The position numbers and the translations under genes were made by a program. A stretch of 64,000 nt of DNA from Corynebacterium kefirresidentii (lineage in GTDB: Bacteria > Actinomycetota > Actinomycetes > Mycobacteriales > Mycobacteriaceae): contig NGUZ01000006.1 in assembly GCA_002154655.1 (NCBI GenBank), positions 30,943 through 94,942 of the forward strand, written 5' to 3'. This document shows, piece after piece, positions 36,815-45,740 of this stretch (the stretch's first letter is position 1; every line of letters begins with the position of its first letter). A model generated the notes under the pieces. That model had not been told where the DNA came from. It saw only the letters and a program-made list of their open reading frames with translations, and did no database searches.

Positions 36815-37348
36815 ATGTCCCTCGCAGCAGGTAACTACGCACTAGACCCAGCCCACACCGTTATCGGATTCGTCGCCAAGCACGCAATGGTCACCAAGGT
36901 CCGTGGCAACTTCGCCGATTTTGAGGGCACCATTACCGTGGCCGAGAACATCGCCGAGTCCGCTGCTGAGGCAACCATCCGCACCGCTTCCATCACCACC
37001 GGCAACGATGACCGCGATGCACACGTAAAGAACGAGGACTTCTTCGCAGTAGAGCAGTACCCGGAGATCACCTTCAAGGCCACCAACCTCAACGTTGATG
37101 AGAATGGCAACGGCACCGTAACCGGTGACCTCACCATCAAGGACACCACCAAGTCCGTCGACCTCGATGTAGAAGATGTTGCTACCGCTGAGGACCCATT
37201 TGGCAATACCCGCCTGGGCTTCGAGGCAACCACCAAGATCAACCGCAAGGACTTCGGCATCGACTTCAACGCTCCGCTGAAGACCGGCGGCGTGCTGGTC
37301 TCCGAGGAGATCAAGATTGAGCTCGAGGTCTCCGCTATCAAGCAGTAG
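36815..37348 (+). CDS. YceI-family lipid-binding-like protein
   Basis: The 177-residue YceI-fold protein (MSLAAGNYALDPAHTVIGFVAKH, then VRGNFADFEGTITV, HVKNEDFFAVEQYPEITFKAT, FGIDFNAPLKTGGVLVSEEIKIEL) forms an eight-stranded lipocalin-like barrel that binds polyisoprenoid chains. Unlike E. coli YceI, no signal peptide is visible, so it is probably cytoplasmic. AGGAG sits 8-9 bp before the ATG, and the longer frame is discarded because it crosses that site. A strong promoter precedes it and a terminator follows, so it is monocistronic. Confidence 0.93.
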   Translation: MSLAAGNYALDPAHTVIGFVAKHAMVTKVRGNFADFEGTITVAENIAESAAEATIRTASITTGNDDRDAHVKNEDFFAVEQYPEITFKATNLNVDENGNGTVTGDLTIKDTTKSVDLDVEDVATAEDPFGNTRLGFEATTKINRKDFGIDFNAPLKTGGVLVSEEIKIELEVSAIKQ

Positions 37349-37389
37349 ACCCGTAGCCCCAGACACACTAGAAGCATTAAGCTTCTCCA

Positions 37390-37422
37390 AGCCCGCAGCC
37401 ACCTTCTGGCTGTGGGCTTTTC
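37390..37422 (+). terminator. Terminator after yceI
   Basis: A 12-bp stem (AGCCCGCAGCCA / TGGCTGTGGGCT, one G-U pair) with loop CCTTC is followed by TTTT, 42 bp after the stop. Confidence 0.88.
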
Positions 37423-37844
37423 CTACGTCTTCCGGTATAGCGGAACAGCCACTCCCTACCCCCGGGAAAGCATTTCTACCCCTCAGCGCCTCTGGATATC
37501 AGCCAATCAACGGGCTTTTCTTCACCTATAAAGGAAACAATTTCAAAGTCACCACAGGATAATCAGCTCTCGGGACCATATTGAGAATGAAGGGGTGCAG
37601 TATCGAGCCTCTTCGACTATTTGTAACTAGCGAGTCGACTATCAAAACCGCACCGGGGCACAAATCCACCGCACTTTTGTCGGCAAAACCCACACAGGTT
37701 GGGTTTTTGGAGCCGTGGCCGACAATGGACCACATAATATTTATGTAAAATCAGGTTCGCAGCAATGTGCGCGCTTGTACATCGCTGGTAAGTTCCGGGG
37801 TGAGCAGTGCCACCACATAGGTAAAACACACATAGATTAAACAG
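37423..37844. other. Intergenic region with an orphan terminator-like hairpin
   Basis: No convincing protein gene in about 420 bp. A hairpin at 37685-37708 (AAAACCCA / TGGGTTTT, loop CACAGGT, then T) looks like a terminator with no coding gene before it, which would fit a small RNA or a decayed gene. The base composition is lower in G+C than the flanking genes. Confidence 0.45.
37685..37708 (+). terminator. Orphan terminator-like hairpin
   Basis: Stem AAAACCCA / TGGGTTTT, loop CACAGGT, ending in TTTTT. There is no gene between it and the yceI terminator 260 bp upstream. Confidence 0.4.
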
Positions 37845-38078
37845 ATGAAAATACTTCTTCAGCTGCTCGAGCTGATAACGTTGCTAATAACTTGCGTAGG
37901 ATTCGCCATCGGATTTAATGCAACCCACAATGCACTGACCTATATTCACGCTGGAGAAGCACTGGACGAGGCCACACGGCTGCTTGAGCAAGCTCAACAA
38001 ATGTTCAATGCCGCTACAGCCTGCGGGATTATTTTCCTAGTCTTATTCTTGGTTAGATTACTAAAATCGGTCAGCTAA
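37845..38078 (+). CDS. Small membrane protein (77 residues)
   Basis: Two hydrophobic segments (about 4-26, LLQLLELITLLITCVGFAIGF; about 58-74, ACGIIFLVLFLVRLL) flank an acidic-amphipathic loop (HAGEALDEATRLLEQAQQMF). The family is not recognised. A -10-like TAGATT 6 bp before the ATG supports a leaderless gene. It sits in an A/T-richer stretch between yceI and pepN that carries no other gene, so recent acquisition or a lineage-specific gene is possible. Confidence 0.6.
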   Translation: MKILLQLLELITLLITCVGFAIGFNATHNALTYIHAGEALDEATRLLEQAQQMFNAATACGIIFLVLFLVRLLKSVS

Positions 38079-38331
38079 AAATAAAGGGACTGTAAATACC
38101 AAATAGGCAAAAGAGTGACAGCGCAGTGGTTGTGTCCTTTAGTGTGGTGTAACGCTTGCTGATGGTCACTGACATCTTGCGCCACTTGCAGAGTGTGGGA
38201 TAGGCAAAACTGATCCAACAGGTCCACAGCGAGGTCCCGATACCCGCTGGGTATTTTGCTCCTAGAAGGCAGCGGAACTTAGGACCCCAACCCCGCACCC
38301 TACGTGACGGAGGTAACTATAGTTCCTAAGT
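38079..38331. other. Intergenic region upstream of pepN
   Basis: About 250 bp with no supported gene. A minus-strand frame of 75 codons exists but has no ribosome site or domain. Immediately before pepN are GGAGG (38311) and a TATAGT (38320), which may form its ribosome site or promoter. Confidence 0.5.
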
Positions 38332-40857
38332 ATGACTGCACCACAAAATAAGACGCAGCACGAGTTGCTCCAAGAACGCGCAGCAGCGGTGGACCTGCGC
38401 GCCTATCACCTCCACCTCGATCTCTCGGAGGTACTCGATAGCCCCACCTACCGCGTGACTACCCGCCTCGAGCTGACCAGCAATGAGCCCGAGCTCTTCC
38501 TGGATTACCTGGGAGAATCGGTCGCTGAGCTAAAGGTCAATGGCACCCCGCAGGAGGTGGACTTTGATGGCAGCATCATCCGGCTACACGGCGTGCCGGT
38601 AGGGGAGGAGCTGACCATCGAGGTCATCAGTCACTCCCGCTATTCGCGCACCGGCCAGGGCCTGCACCGCATGCACGATCAGGCCGATAACGCGACCTAC
38701 CTGTACTCACACCTCGAGCCTTCCGATGCTCGCCGCATCTTCCCCTGCCTCGAGCAGCCGGATCTCAAGGCCGTCTTCCACGTGCGCATGACCGCACCAA
38801 AGCAGTGGCAGATCCTCTCTAACCAACCAGAAGTCGAGCGCAATGAGGATGGCAATCTCGCCACTGTCACCTTCGCGCCGACACCGCCGCTGTCGACCTA
38901 CCTGACTTCTTTTGCGGCAGGCCCTTATCAGTATCAAGAGCGCACGTGGACCGCCCCGGATGGCAGCCACTCGGCACAGTTGCGCGCCTTTGCGCGCGCG
39001 TCCATGTTTGAGTACCTCGACGAGGAAATCTTGGACCTTACTGCCCAGGGTATGGACTTTTTCCACCAGAACTTTGGCTACCCCTACCCGTGGGGCAAGT
39101 ACGATTCCATCTTTGTGCCCGAATACAACCTCGGCGCGATGGAAAACCCTGGTCTCGTCACCTTCACGGAGAACTACATTTTCCGCTCCCACGCCACCCG
39201 CGCGCAGCATGCCGGCCGCGCGAATACCATCCTGCACGAGATGTCCCATATGTGGTTCGGCGACTTGGTTACGCCACAGTGGTGGGATGACCTATGGCTC
39301 AAGGAGTCTTTCGCAGAGTTCATGGGCGCGGATTCTTCTGTGCACGGCACCGAGTACAGCGAGGCCTGGGCTAACTTTGCCGGTGCCCGCAAGAATTGGG
39401 CCTACCTGCAGGATCAGCTGCCCACCACGCACCCAATCAAGGCGGAAATCCCAGATGTGGATGCCGCGCGCCAGAATTTCGACGGCATCACCTATGCCAA
39501 GGGCGCGGCGGTGCTCAAGCAACTGGTGCACTATGTCGGTCGCGATAATTTCTACGCTGGGGCGCGCGACTACTTCCAGGAGCACGCCTTTGCCGCCGCC
39601 ACCTTTGATGACCTCCTGAAGGCGCTAAAAAAGCACACAGACCGCGATCTTGATGCTTGGTCGCAAGCCTGGCTGCGCACGTGGGGTCCAGATACGCTCA
39701 CCCCGGAGCTGCACACCGAAGGCGAGAAGATTGCGGAGCTGGCCATCCTTGCAGAAGCCGAGGACGTCTGCCGGCCACACCGCCTGACCGCCTCGCTTTT
39801 TGATGCCGACTTACACAAGTATCGCGAGATCGACATCGATCTCCCCGTCGGCGATGACACCACCCGCACCATTATCGATGAGGCGGCCGGCCTTCCGGCC
39901 CCAGCATTGCTGCTGCTTAACGACGCCGACCATACCTACGCCAAGATCCGCTTCGACGACACCTCCCTAGAAACGGCAGGGAACCGCCTGACCGAAATCG
40001 AAGATGATCTCACCCGCGCTATCATCTGGACCGCACTATGGAACCTCACCCGCGATGGGGAAATGTCGGCGATTGATTATGTGGGGGTCGTCGTCAAGCA
40101 CGAAGCCTACGAGACCAACACGACGCTGCTGGCTACTGCCTGCGCAAATGCCAATTTTGCGATTGCCCACTATGTTTCGGAAGCCGACCGCGAGCAGGTC
40201 CGCACCGACTATGCCGAGGCAATCTGGGGCCATCTGGACGAGGCCGAACCAGCCTCGGACGCCCAGCTTGTACTCGCTCGCGCCGCCATCCGCGCACTCG
40301 CCGCAACGCCGGAGGAATCAGGCACCGCGCGCCTTAAGGCCCTGCTCTCCGGTGACATTGCCGGCCTTCGCTTGGACCCCGAAATCCGCTGGTCCATCCT
40401 GCGCGCACTCGCCGCCCGAAATGCCGTAGAACTAGACGAGTTGGAGAAAGAAAAACAGCGCGATAATACGCTGACCGGCGCTACGGAATTCCTCGGCGCC
40501 AGCCACGCTTTCCCCACGCCAGAGACCAAGCGTGCCGCGTTCGATAGGGCGCTCACGCCAGGCGCCTACTCCAATGCCGAGGTAGACGCGCTGGTCGCCG
40601 GATTCAATGCTCCGCGTTCAGCTGCACTGCAGGAGGCCTTTGCGGAGGAATTCTTCTCCCGCGTGGAAGAGATCTGGGCCGCGCACCCGATTGAGATTGC
40701 CAACCGCCTCATCCGCGGCTTTTATCCACAGCTGCCCATGGCCGACGCCGCCACCACCCGCCTGCTGCACCGTGAGCTGCCAGGAGCGCTGCGCCGCGTG
40801 CTGCTCGAGTGTCGCGATAACTTGCGGCGCACCCTACGCGTGCGGGCTGGTCAATAG
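38332..40857 (+). CDS. pepN: Aminopeptidase N (M1 zinc metallopeptidase)
   Basis: The 841-residue cytoplasmic M1 peptidase removes N-terminal residues from peptides. The exopeptidase motif GAMEN (268-272) and zinc-binding HEMSH with second Glu 18 residues later (HEMSHMWFGDL, LKESFAEFMG, about 302-325) are intact. The N-terminal beta saddle (YHLHLDLSEVLDSPTYRVTT) and the C-terminal helical ERAP1-like domain (ELPGALRRVLLECRDNLRR) complete the usual actinobacterial length. It lies between yceI/small membrane gene and sigM, interrupting the order seen in mycobacteria. Confidence 0.96.
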   Translation: MTAPQNKTQHELLQERAAAVDLRAYHLHLDLSEVLDSPTYRVTTRLELTSNEPELFLDYLGESVAELKVNGTPQEVDFDGSIIRLHGVPVGEELTIEVISHSRYSRTGQGLHRMHDQADNATYLYSHLEPSDARRIFPCLEQPDLKAVFHVRMTAPKQWQILSNQPEVERNEDGNLATVTFAPTPPLSTYLTSFAAGPYQYQERTWTAPDGSHSAQLRAFARASMFEYLDEEILDLTAQGMDFFHQNFGYPYPWGKYDSIFVPEYNLGAMENPGLVTFTENYIFRSHATRAQHAGRANTILHEMSHMWFGDLVTPQWWDDLWLKESFAEFMGADSSVHGTEYSEAWANFAGARKNWAYLQDQLPTTHPIKAEIPDVDAARQNFDGITYAKGAAVLKQLVHYVGRDNFYAGARDYFQEHAFAAATFDDLLKALKKHTDRDLDAWSQAWLRTWGPDTLTPELHTEGEKIAELAILAEAEDVCRPHRLTASLFDADLHKYREIDIDLPVGDDTTRTIIDEAAGLPAPALLLLNDADHTYAKIRFDDTSLETAGNRLTEIEDDLTRAIIWTALWNLTRDGEMSAIDYVGVVVKHEAYETNTTLLATACANANFAIAHYVSEADREQVRTDYAEAIWGHLDEAEPASDAQLVLARAAIRALAATPEESGTARLKALLSGDIAGLRLDPEIRWSILRALAARNAVELDELEKEKQRDNTLTGATEFLGASHAFPTPETKRAAFDRALTPGAYSNAEVDALVAGFNAPRSAALQEAFAEEFFSRVEEIWAAHPIEIANRLIRGFYPQLPMADAATTRLLHRELPGALRRVLLECRDNLRRTLRVRAGQ

Positions 40858-40939
40858 ACTGTACTGTCCAGCGCTCGCGCTCTGCTTCCCCTCGGGTCAC
40901 ACTGTGTTTAACAGTTGTTGATCCGGGGGGAATCTACAT

Positions 40940-41488
40940 ATGACGCTGAGTCATGACCGCAGTGACGAAGAACTAGTTGATGCTTTCATTGAAGGGGATA
41001 ATAAGGCCTTTTCCACCATCGTGGAACGCCACCGCACGCGGCTGACCACCGTGGCACGGCGCTACACCAGAAACGATCACGATGCCCAAGATGTGGTCCA
41101 GGAAGCCTTCCTGCGCGCCAGCTGCAACCTACACTCCTATCGCCGCGAATCCGCGCTATCGACTTGGCTGCACCGGTTGGTGAAAAATTCTGGCTATGAC
41201 TACCTCAACCATCGCTCGAATAGGGAAAATGCCTCATTAGATACAGAGGACTTCGACGACGATCGCAACCCGCTGCTCGCGCATAATCCTTCCGAAAACC
41301 TAGCGGAGCAGCTGGCGGTGCGCGAGGCCATGGAGTTACTGCGCGAGGATCAGCGCGAAGCGCTGGTGCTTACCGACGTCGCCGGGTTCCGCGTCGGAGA
41401 AGTTGCCACCGCCCAAGGGGTAAAGCCCGGCACCATTAAATCCCGCTGCGCCCGAGCGAGGGAAGTCCTACGCGCTGCCATTGGGTGA
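40940..41488 (+). CDS. sigM: ECF RNA polymerase sigma factor SigM
   Basis: The 182-residue extracytoplasmic-function sigma factor has region 2 (DAFIEGDNKAFSTIVERHRTRLTTVARRYTRNDHDAQDVVQEAFLRA) and region 4 (REDQREALVLTDVAGFRVGEVATAQGVKPGTIKSR). By position before trxB-trxA-cwlM it is the SigM orthologue; in C. glutamicum SigM controls disulfide-stress genes including thioredoxin system genes. A GGGGGG run 9-16 bp upstream acts as ribosome site. No anti-sigma factor gene follows, in contrast to M. tuberculosis. Confidence 0.93.
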   Translation: MTLSHDRSDEELVDAFIEGDNKAFSTIVERHRTRLTTVARRYTRNDHDAQDVVQEAFLRASCNLHSYRRESALSTWLHRLVKNSGYDYLNHRSNRENASLDTEDFDDDRNPLLAHNPSENLAEQLAVREAMELLREDQREALVLTDVAGFRVGEVATAQGVKPGTIKSRCARAREVLRAAIG

Positions 41489-41572
41489 GTTTGCTAATAC
41501 CGACGTTTGGCAGTGTGGCGGGTAGACTCATGGCGTTACGCGAAACCACACTCTGATTTAAGGGAGTTAGCA

Positions 41573-42499
41573 ATGACCGTCCACGATGTTGCCATCGTAG
41601 GTTCCGGCCCTGCCGGTTATACCGCCGCGCTTTACGCGGCACGCGCCGAGCTCAACCCGATTGTCTTCGAGGGCTTCGAGTACGGCGGCGAGCTTATGAA
41701 TACTACCGAGGTAGAAAATTACCCCGGCTTCCAAAAGGGCATCATGGGCCCAGAGCTCATGGAGGAAATGCGCGCCCAGGCCATCCGCTTCGGTGCAGAT
41801 CTCCGCATGGAGGTCGTTGACTCCGTTGAGCTGGAAGGCGATATTAAAAAGCTGCACGTGGGTGACGAGCTCTTTGAGGCCCGCACCGTTATCCTCGCCA
41901 CCGGTGCAGCCCCGCGCCACCTCGGCGTTCCCGGTGAGGAAGAACTCTCCGGCCGTGGCGTATCCACCTGCGCTACGTGCGATGGCTTCTTCTTCAAGGG
42001 CCACAATATTGCCGTTATCGGCGGCGGCGACTCCGCCATGGAGGAAGCAACCTTCCTCACCAAGTTCGCGGACTCCGTCACCATTGTGAACCGCTCCGAG
42101 AACTTCCGCGCCTCTAAAATCATGCTGGAGCGCGCCCAAGCCAATGAAAAGATTAAATGGGAGACTAATAAAGTCGTCGAAGAGGTCATTGAAGCCGACG
42201 GCAAAGTCGGCGGTCTCAAGCTCAAGGACGTCACCAACGGCGAGACCTCTACCTTGGACGTGACTGCCATGTTCGTAGCAATTGGCCATGATCCGCGCTC
42301 TTCCTTCCTCAATGGTCAGGTCGAGCTAAATGACAATGGCTATGTTGTAGTTGAACAACCCACCACCAAGACCTCCCAGCCTGGCGTTTTTGCCTGCGGT
42401 GACTTGGTGGATGACCACTACCAGCAGGCAATTACCGCGGCCGGCTCCGGTTGCCGCGCGGCAATTGATGCGGAACATTTCCTCGCAGAAAGCCGTTAA
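41573..42499 (+). CDS. trxB: Thioredoxin reductase
   Basis: The 308-residue flavoprotein reduces thioredoxin with NADPH. FAD motif [18 protein letters not shown], redox-active CATC ([12 protein letters not shown], about residue 134), NADPH motif [13 protein letters not shown], and C-terminal [25 protein letters not shown] are all present. ATG 41573 follows AGGGAG; the longer frame upstream lacks a ribosome site. It precedes trxA by 6 bp, so both are translated from the same mRNA. Control by SigM just upstream is plausible by analogy. Confidence 0.97.
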   Translation: MTVHDVAIVGSGPAGYTAALYAARAELNPIVFEGFEYGGELMNTTEVENYPGFQKGIMGPELMEEMRAQAIRFGADLRMEVVDSVELEGDIKKLHVGDELFEARTVILATGAAPRHLGVPGEEELSGRGVSTCATCDGFFFKGHNIAVIGGGDSAMEEATFLTKFADSVTIVNRSENFRASKIMLERAQANEKIKWETNKVVEEVIEADGKVGGLKLKDVTNGETSTLDVTAMFVAIGHDPRSSFLNGQVELNDNGYVVVEQPTTKTSQPGVFACGDLVDDHYQQAITAAGSGCRAAIDAEHFLAESR

Positions 42500-42505
42500 A
42501 TCAGT

Positions 42506-42829
42506 ATGAGCAACGTCAAGAAAGTAACCACCGATACCTTCCGCAAGGACGTCATCGAGTCCGATAAGCCCGTCGTCGTCGACTTCTGGGCCGAATGGTG
42601 CGGCCCCTGCAAGAAGCTATCCCCCATCTTGGAAGAGGTAGCAGAGGAGCTAGACGGCGAGGTCACTATCGCCAAAGTCAACGTTGATGAAGAGCGCAAC
42701 CTAGGCGCCATGTTCCAGATCATGTCCATCCCTAACGTGCTGATTTTCAACCACGGCGAGAAGGTAGACGAATTTGTTGGTCTGCGTTCTAAAGATGACA
42801 TCGTGGCGCAAGTGAAAAAGCAACTTTAA
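42506..42829 (+). CDS. trxA: Thioredoxin
   Basis: The 107-residue protein has the active site WCGPC (VDFWAEWCGPCKKLSP, about residues 29-38) and cis-proline region (MSIPNVLIFNHGE). It is the substrate of the TrxB reductase encoded 6 bp upstream and provides reducing power to ribonucleotide reductase and disulfide repair. It corresponds to trxC of mycobacteria by position. A short A/T-rich stretch separates it from cwlM. Confidence 0.96.
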   Translation: MSNVKKVTTDTFRKDVIESDKPVVVDFWAEWCGPCKKLSPILEEVAEELDGEVTIAKVNVDEERNLGAMFQIMSIPNVLIFNHGEKVDEFVGLRSKDDIVAQVKKQL

Positions 42830-42914
42830 CTGTTAATCTAATTCCTATTAGATTAAGCGTGTAGAAATTCTGAAATGCGGCCCCTAAACACGGGCTGTGA
42901 AAGGGGTAAAAGGC

Positions 42915-44096
42915 GTGAACCGCGTTCTTCGAGTCGGCGATACAAGCGTGCGTGTAGCTGAGGCTCGCGCCACCTTGGCCCGTCTCGGCCTCTTGTCAGA
43001 TTTCAAGGGGGAACTTTCTGCGTGGAAAAAGCAGAAGTACTCCGAGAGCGACAAGAGCTTTGATGCCAATTTGTCTGAGGTCCTCAAGGCCTTCCAGCAA
43101 TCGCGCGGCATCGTGCCCACGGGAGAGATCGATGATCTCACCCTGCGCGAACTGCGCCAGGCCTCGTATACGCTCGGCAGCCGTGTACTTGCCTACGAGC
43201 CCGCAAATGAGCTCGTGGGTGATGATATCTCGCAGCTCCAGCAACAGCTGCAGGAGCTGGGCTTTTACCAGCAGCGCGTAGACGGCCACTTCGGTACTAA
43301 TACCCACGCGGCCCTGAAGGAATACCAGCACAACTGCGGCCTGCAAGAAGATGGTGTGTGCGGCCCCGTCACCATCCGCGCCCTTGGACTGCTCGGCCGC
43401 CGTATTACCGGTGGTTCCGCGCACAATATCCAAGAGCGTGAGCGCGTCCGCAACGCCGGCCCTAAGCTGGCGGGCAAGCGCGTTGTCATCGATCCCGCCT
43501 TGAGCGGCGGCGACGCCGGTCAACAGGTCAAGGGTCGCTTCGGTGATATTTCCGAACAGGAAATCCTGTGGGACCTCACCCAGCGCATCGAGGGACGCAT
43601 GATTGCCGCCGGCATGGAGACCATCATCTCCCGTCCTCGGACCTCCGATGCGGACGTGAAGTCCCGCGCGGAGTTGGCCAACGCCTTCGATGCAGACATT
43701 GTCATCTCTTTGGCTTGTGATTCCTACCCCAATGAGAAGGCCAATGGTGTTGCCACCTTCTATTTCGGTTCCGAATCCGGCAATTCCTCGCTTATTGGTG
43801 AGACCCTATCCGGCTTTATCCAGCGTGAGATTGTCGCACGCACCGAGCTGCTGGACTGCGGCAACCACGGCCGCACCTGGGATCTGCTTCGCCTGACCCA
43901 AATGCCGGTCATCCAGATCGTGCTGGGCTACCTGACCAACCCAGAAGACATAAAGATCCTCACCAATCCGTCCCGCCGGGATGACATTGCGGAAGCAATC
44001 GTCATTGCCGTAAAGCGCATGTACCTCATGGAGCAGGACACCGCCGTAACCGGAACCTATAAATTCTCCGAGCTGCTACGAGCCGAGCAGGCCTAA
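42915..44096 (+). CDS. cwlM: CwlM-like cytoplasmic amidase-fold regulator of peptidoglycan synthesis
   Basis: About 393 residues: two peptidoglycan-binding modules (VLRVGDTSVRVAEARATLARLG; ISQLQQQLQELGFYQQRVDGHFG) then an amidase_3 domain from about residue 185. No signal peptide. Catalytic ligands are degraded: the usual DPGHGG is DPALSGGD, the SIH motif is SLACDS, and the catalytic Glu near the end (VExGF) is replaced (IQIVLGYLTN). M. tuberculosis CwlM is a cytoplasmic regulator that activates MurA, so a non-enzymatic role is expected here. GTG 42915 follows AAGGGG; an earlier GTG at 42897 exists. Confidence 0.92.
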   Translation: MNRVLRVGDTSVRVAEARATLARLGLLSDFKGELSAWKKQKYSESDKSFDANLSEVLKAFQQSRGIVPTGEIDDLTLRELRQASYTLGSRVLAYEPANELVGDDISQLQQQLQELGFYQQRVDGHFGTNTHAALKEYQHNCGLQEDGVCGPVTIRALGLLGRRITGGSAHNIQERERVRNAGPKLAGKRVVIDPALSGGDAGQQVKGRFGDISEQEILWDLTQRIEGRMIAAGMETIISRPRTSDADVKSRAELANAFDADIVISLACDSYPNEKANGVATFYFGSESGNSSLIGETLSGFIQREIVARTELLDCGNHGRTWDLLRLTQMPVIQIVLGYLTNPEDIKILTNPSRRDDIAEAIVIAVKRMYLMEQDTAVTGTYKFSELLRAEQA

Positions 44097-44105
44097 ACTA
44101 ATCGC

Positions 44106-44684
44106 CTAGGCCAAAGCGCGGGCGAAGAGGTCTTCCACGGTTGCCGCGCTTAGCAACTCGTGCTCGGGCGGCAGCTCGAGCCGCAAACGGGGAAGTACTG
44201 GGTGATCAGCGGCCACCTCAAAGCCGGCGGAGCGCAAAATGTCATAAGACATCAGCCCAATATAGGCCGGCTTATGCCCCAAAAACTCCGCCGCTGCGGC
44301 TGGATCGCCGTAGTAGCCAAAGGCCTCCACGGCCGTGCTGCCGCGGTTAGTGAGGTGCACAATGGCGGCGTCGACAAGCACTGCTTCAATGCCGCGCCCC
44401 ATGAGGTGCGCTTTGACGAAAAGCGAGGTAATAATCTCCGCATCCGCAGAAATGGGGGCGGTGGGAAGCTTCGCAGTCCCGGCAGCATCCTCGCGGGAGC
44501 AAAAGAGGATGGTGGCGTCCTCACCCACGGTAAAACCGCACTGCCCAAAAGACAGCAGGGTAGTGGCCAGCCACGCTTCCTTTTCAAAGGCGGGATCGCT
44601 CACGGCGGCCTCAAGCTCCCAAAAAGTGCTGCGCGCAGCCTGGCGGTGGATGCGCGCACCCTCGCGTACCGGCTCGAGGATCAT
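44106..44684 (-). CDS. GNAT-like conserved protein (Rv3916c family)
   Basis: The 192-residue protein has a GNAT-like layout: WLATTLLSFGQCGFTVGEDATILF, then KAHLMGRGIEAVLVDAAIVHLTNRGSTAVEAFGYYGDP with the R/Q-x-x-G-like loop (MGRGIEA). It matches M. tuberculosis Rv3916c by position after parB. The acetyl-CoA site is not proven. It is downstream of parB by 9 bp and converges with cwlM, with stop codons 9 bp apart; a short inverted repeat (GGCCTA / TAGGCC, 44090-44112) covers this junction. Confidence 0.8.
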   Translation of the reverse strand: MILEPVREGARIHRQAARSTFWELEAAVSDPAFEKEAWLATTLLSFGQCGFTVGEDATILFCSREDAAGTAKLPTAPISADAEIITSLFVKAHLMGRGIEAVLVDAAIVHLTNRGSTAVEAFGYYGDPAAAAEFLGHKPAYIGLMSYDILRSAGFEVAADHPVLPRLRLELPPEHELLSAATVEDLFARALA

Positions 44685-44693
44685 CGCCCGGAT

Positions 44694-45734
44694 TTAGTCT
44701 TGGCCCTCAATAAGCGTCATGATGCGCTCAAAATCTTCTTGGTCACCAAATTCCACGACCATCTTGCCCTTGCGTTTGCCCATGGTCACGGTGACTTTGG
44801 TGTCAAAGCGATCAGATAGGCGCTCGGCAGAATCGGTGAAGTACTGCGGCTGTGGTGCCGGCTGCTTCTTTTTTGATTCGGCCGGCTTGCCATCGCGCTT
44901 ATAAAGGGTGACTGCCTCCTCAGTGGCGCGGACGGACAGACCCTCCGCGATGATGCGGTTGGCAATATATTCCATCGCCTCCGTGTCATCCAAAGACAGA
45001 AGCGCACGCGCGTGGCCGGCGGATAGGGTACCAGCGGCTACCCGCTTTTGTACCTCTACCGGCAGCTTAAGCAGGCGCAGCATATTGGTCACCTGTGGGC
45101 GCGAGCGGCCAATGCGGTCCGCCAGCTCGTTCTGGGTAACGCCGAACTCTTCCAATAGCTGCTGGTAGGCGTGTGCCTCTTCCAGAGGGTTGAGCTGCAC
45201 GCGGTGGATGTTTTCCAGCAGGGCATCGCGCAGCAGGTTGTCATCCTTGGTATCGCGCACGATGGCTGGAATGGTGGCCAGACCCGCCTTGGAAGAAGCG
45301 CGCCAACGGCGCTCACCCATGATGAGCTCGAAGCCACCCTCCTCGGAGGGGCGAACAACGATGGGCTGCAAGAGGCCAAACTCGCGGATCGAGTGAACGA
45401 GCTCGCCCAGCTCATCCTCGTCGAAGACGGTGCGTGGCTGCTTCGGATTAGGGATGATATCCCCAATGGAAATCTCGCGGTAGGTCGCACCGATGGGAGC
45501 CGGGGTGGCCTGACGCTTCTTCGAAGATTGTGAGCCAGAACCCTGTTGAATGGTGGGCGCGCCCTTGACACGCTTGCCGTCGCCGCCCTTGCGGCCAGGC
45601 TGTGGGGTGGCATTTCCCAAGATGATATCCGCCGCGGAATCTCCCAGCCGCGGCTTGCGGGTAGGGGCATCAGGACCGGATGGGATGAGTGCGGCGAGAC
45701 CCTTGCCGAGTCCACCTTGCTTCTGTTCTGCCAT
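44694..45734 (-). CDS. parB: Chromosome-partitioning protein ParB (parS-binding CTPase)
   Basis: The 346-residue protein has the ParB N-terminal CTPase domain ([39 protein letters not shown] with the GERRxRA motif), central HTH ([26 protein letters not shown]) and a C-terminal dimerisation end. It loads at parS, slides, and recruits SMC. Seven parS cores lie 19-31 kb away in this window. The Gly/Lys N-terminus ([14 protein letters not shown]) is the ParA-contact motif. It is 6 bp after parA. Confidence 0.97.
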   Translation of the reverse strand: MAEQKQGGLGKGLAALIPSGPDAPTRKPRLGDSAADIILGNATPQPGRKGGDGKRVKGAPTIQQGSGSQSSKKRQATPAPIGATYREISIGDIIPNPKQPRTVFDEDELGELVHSIREFGLLQPIVVRPSEEGGFELIMGERRWRASSKAGLATIPAIVRDTKDDNLLRDALLENIHRVQLNPLEEAHAYQQLLEEFGVTQNELADRIGRSRPQVTNMLRLLKLPVEVQKRVAAGTLSAGHARALLSLDDTEAMEYIANRIIAEGLSVRATEEAVTLYKRDGKPAESKKKQPAPQPQYFTDSAERLSDRFDTKVTVTMGKRKGKMVVEFGDQEDFERIMTLIEGQD

Positions 45735-45740
45735 GAGTTC

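Noticed and set aside
38071-38298. Minus-strand 75-codon frame, first suspected to be a transposase remnant
   Set aside because: No match to a transposase motif could be read with confidence, and no terminal repeats were seen.
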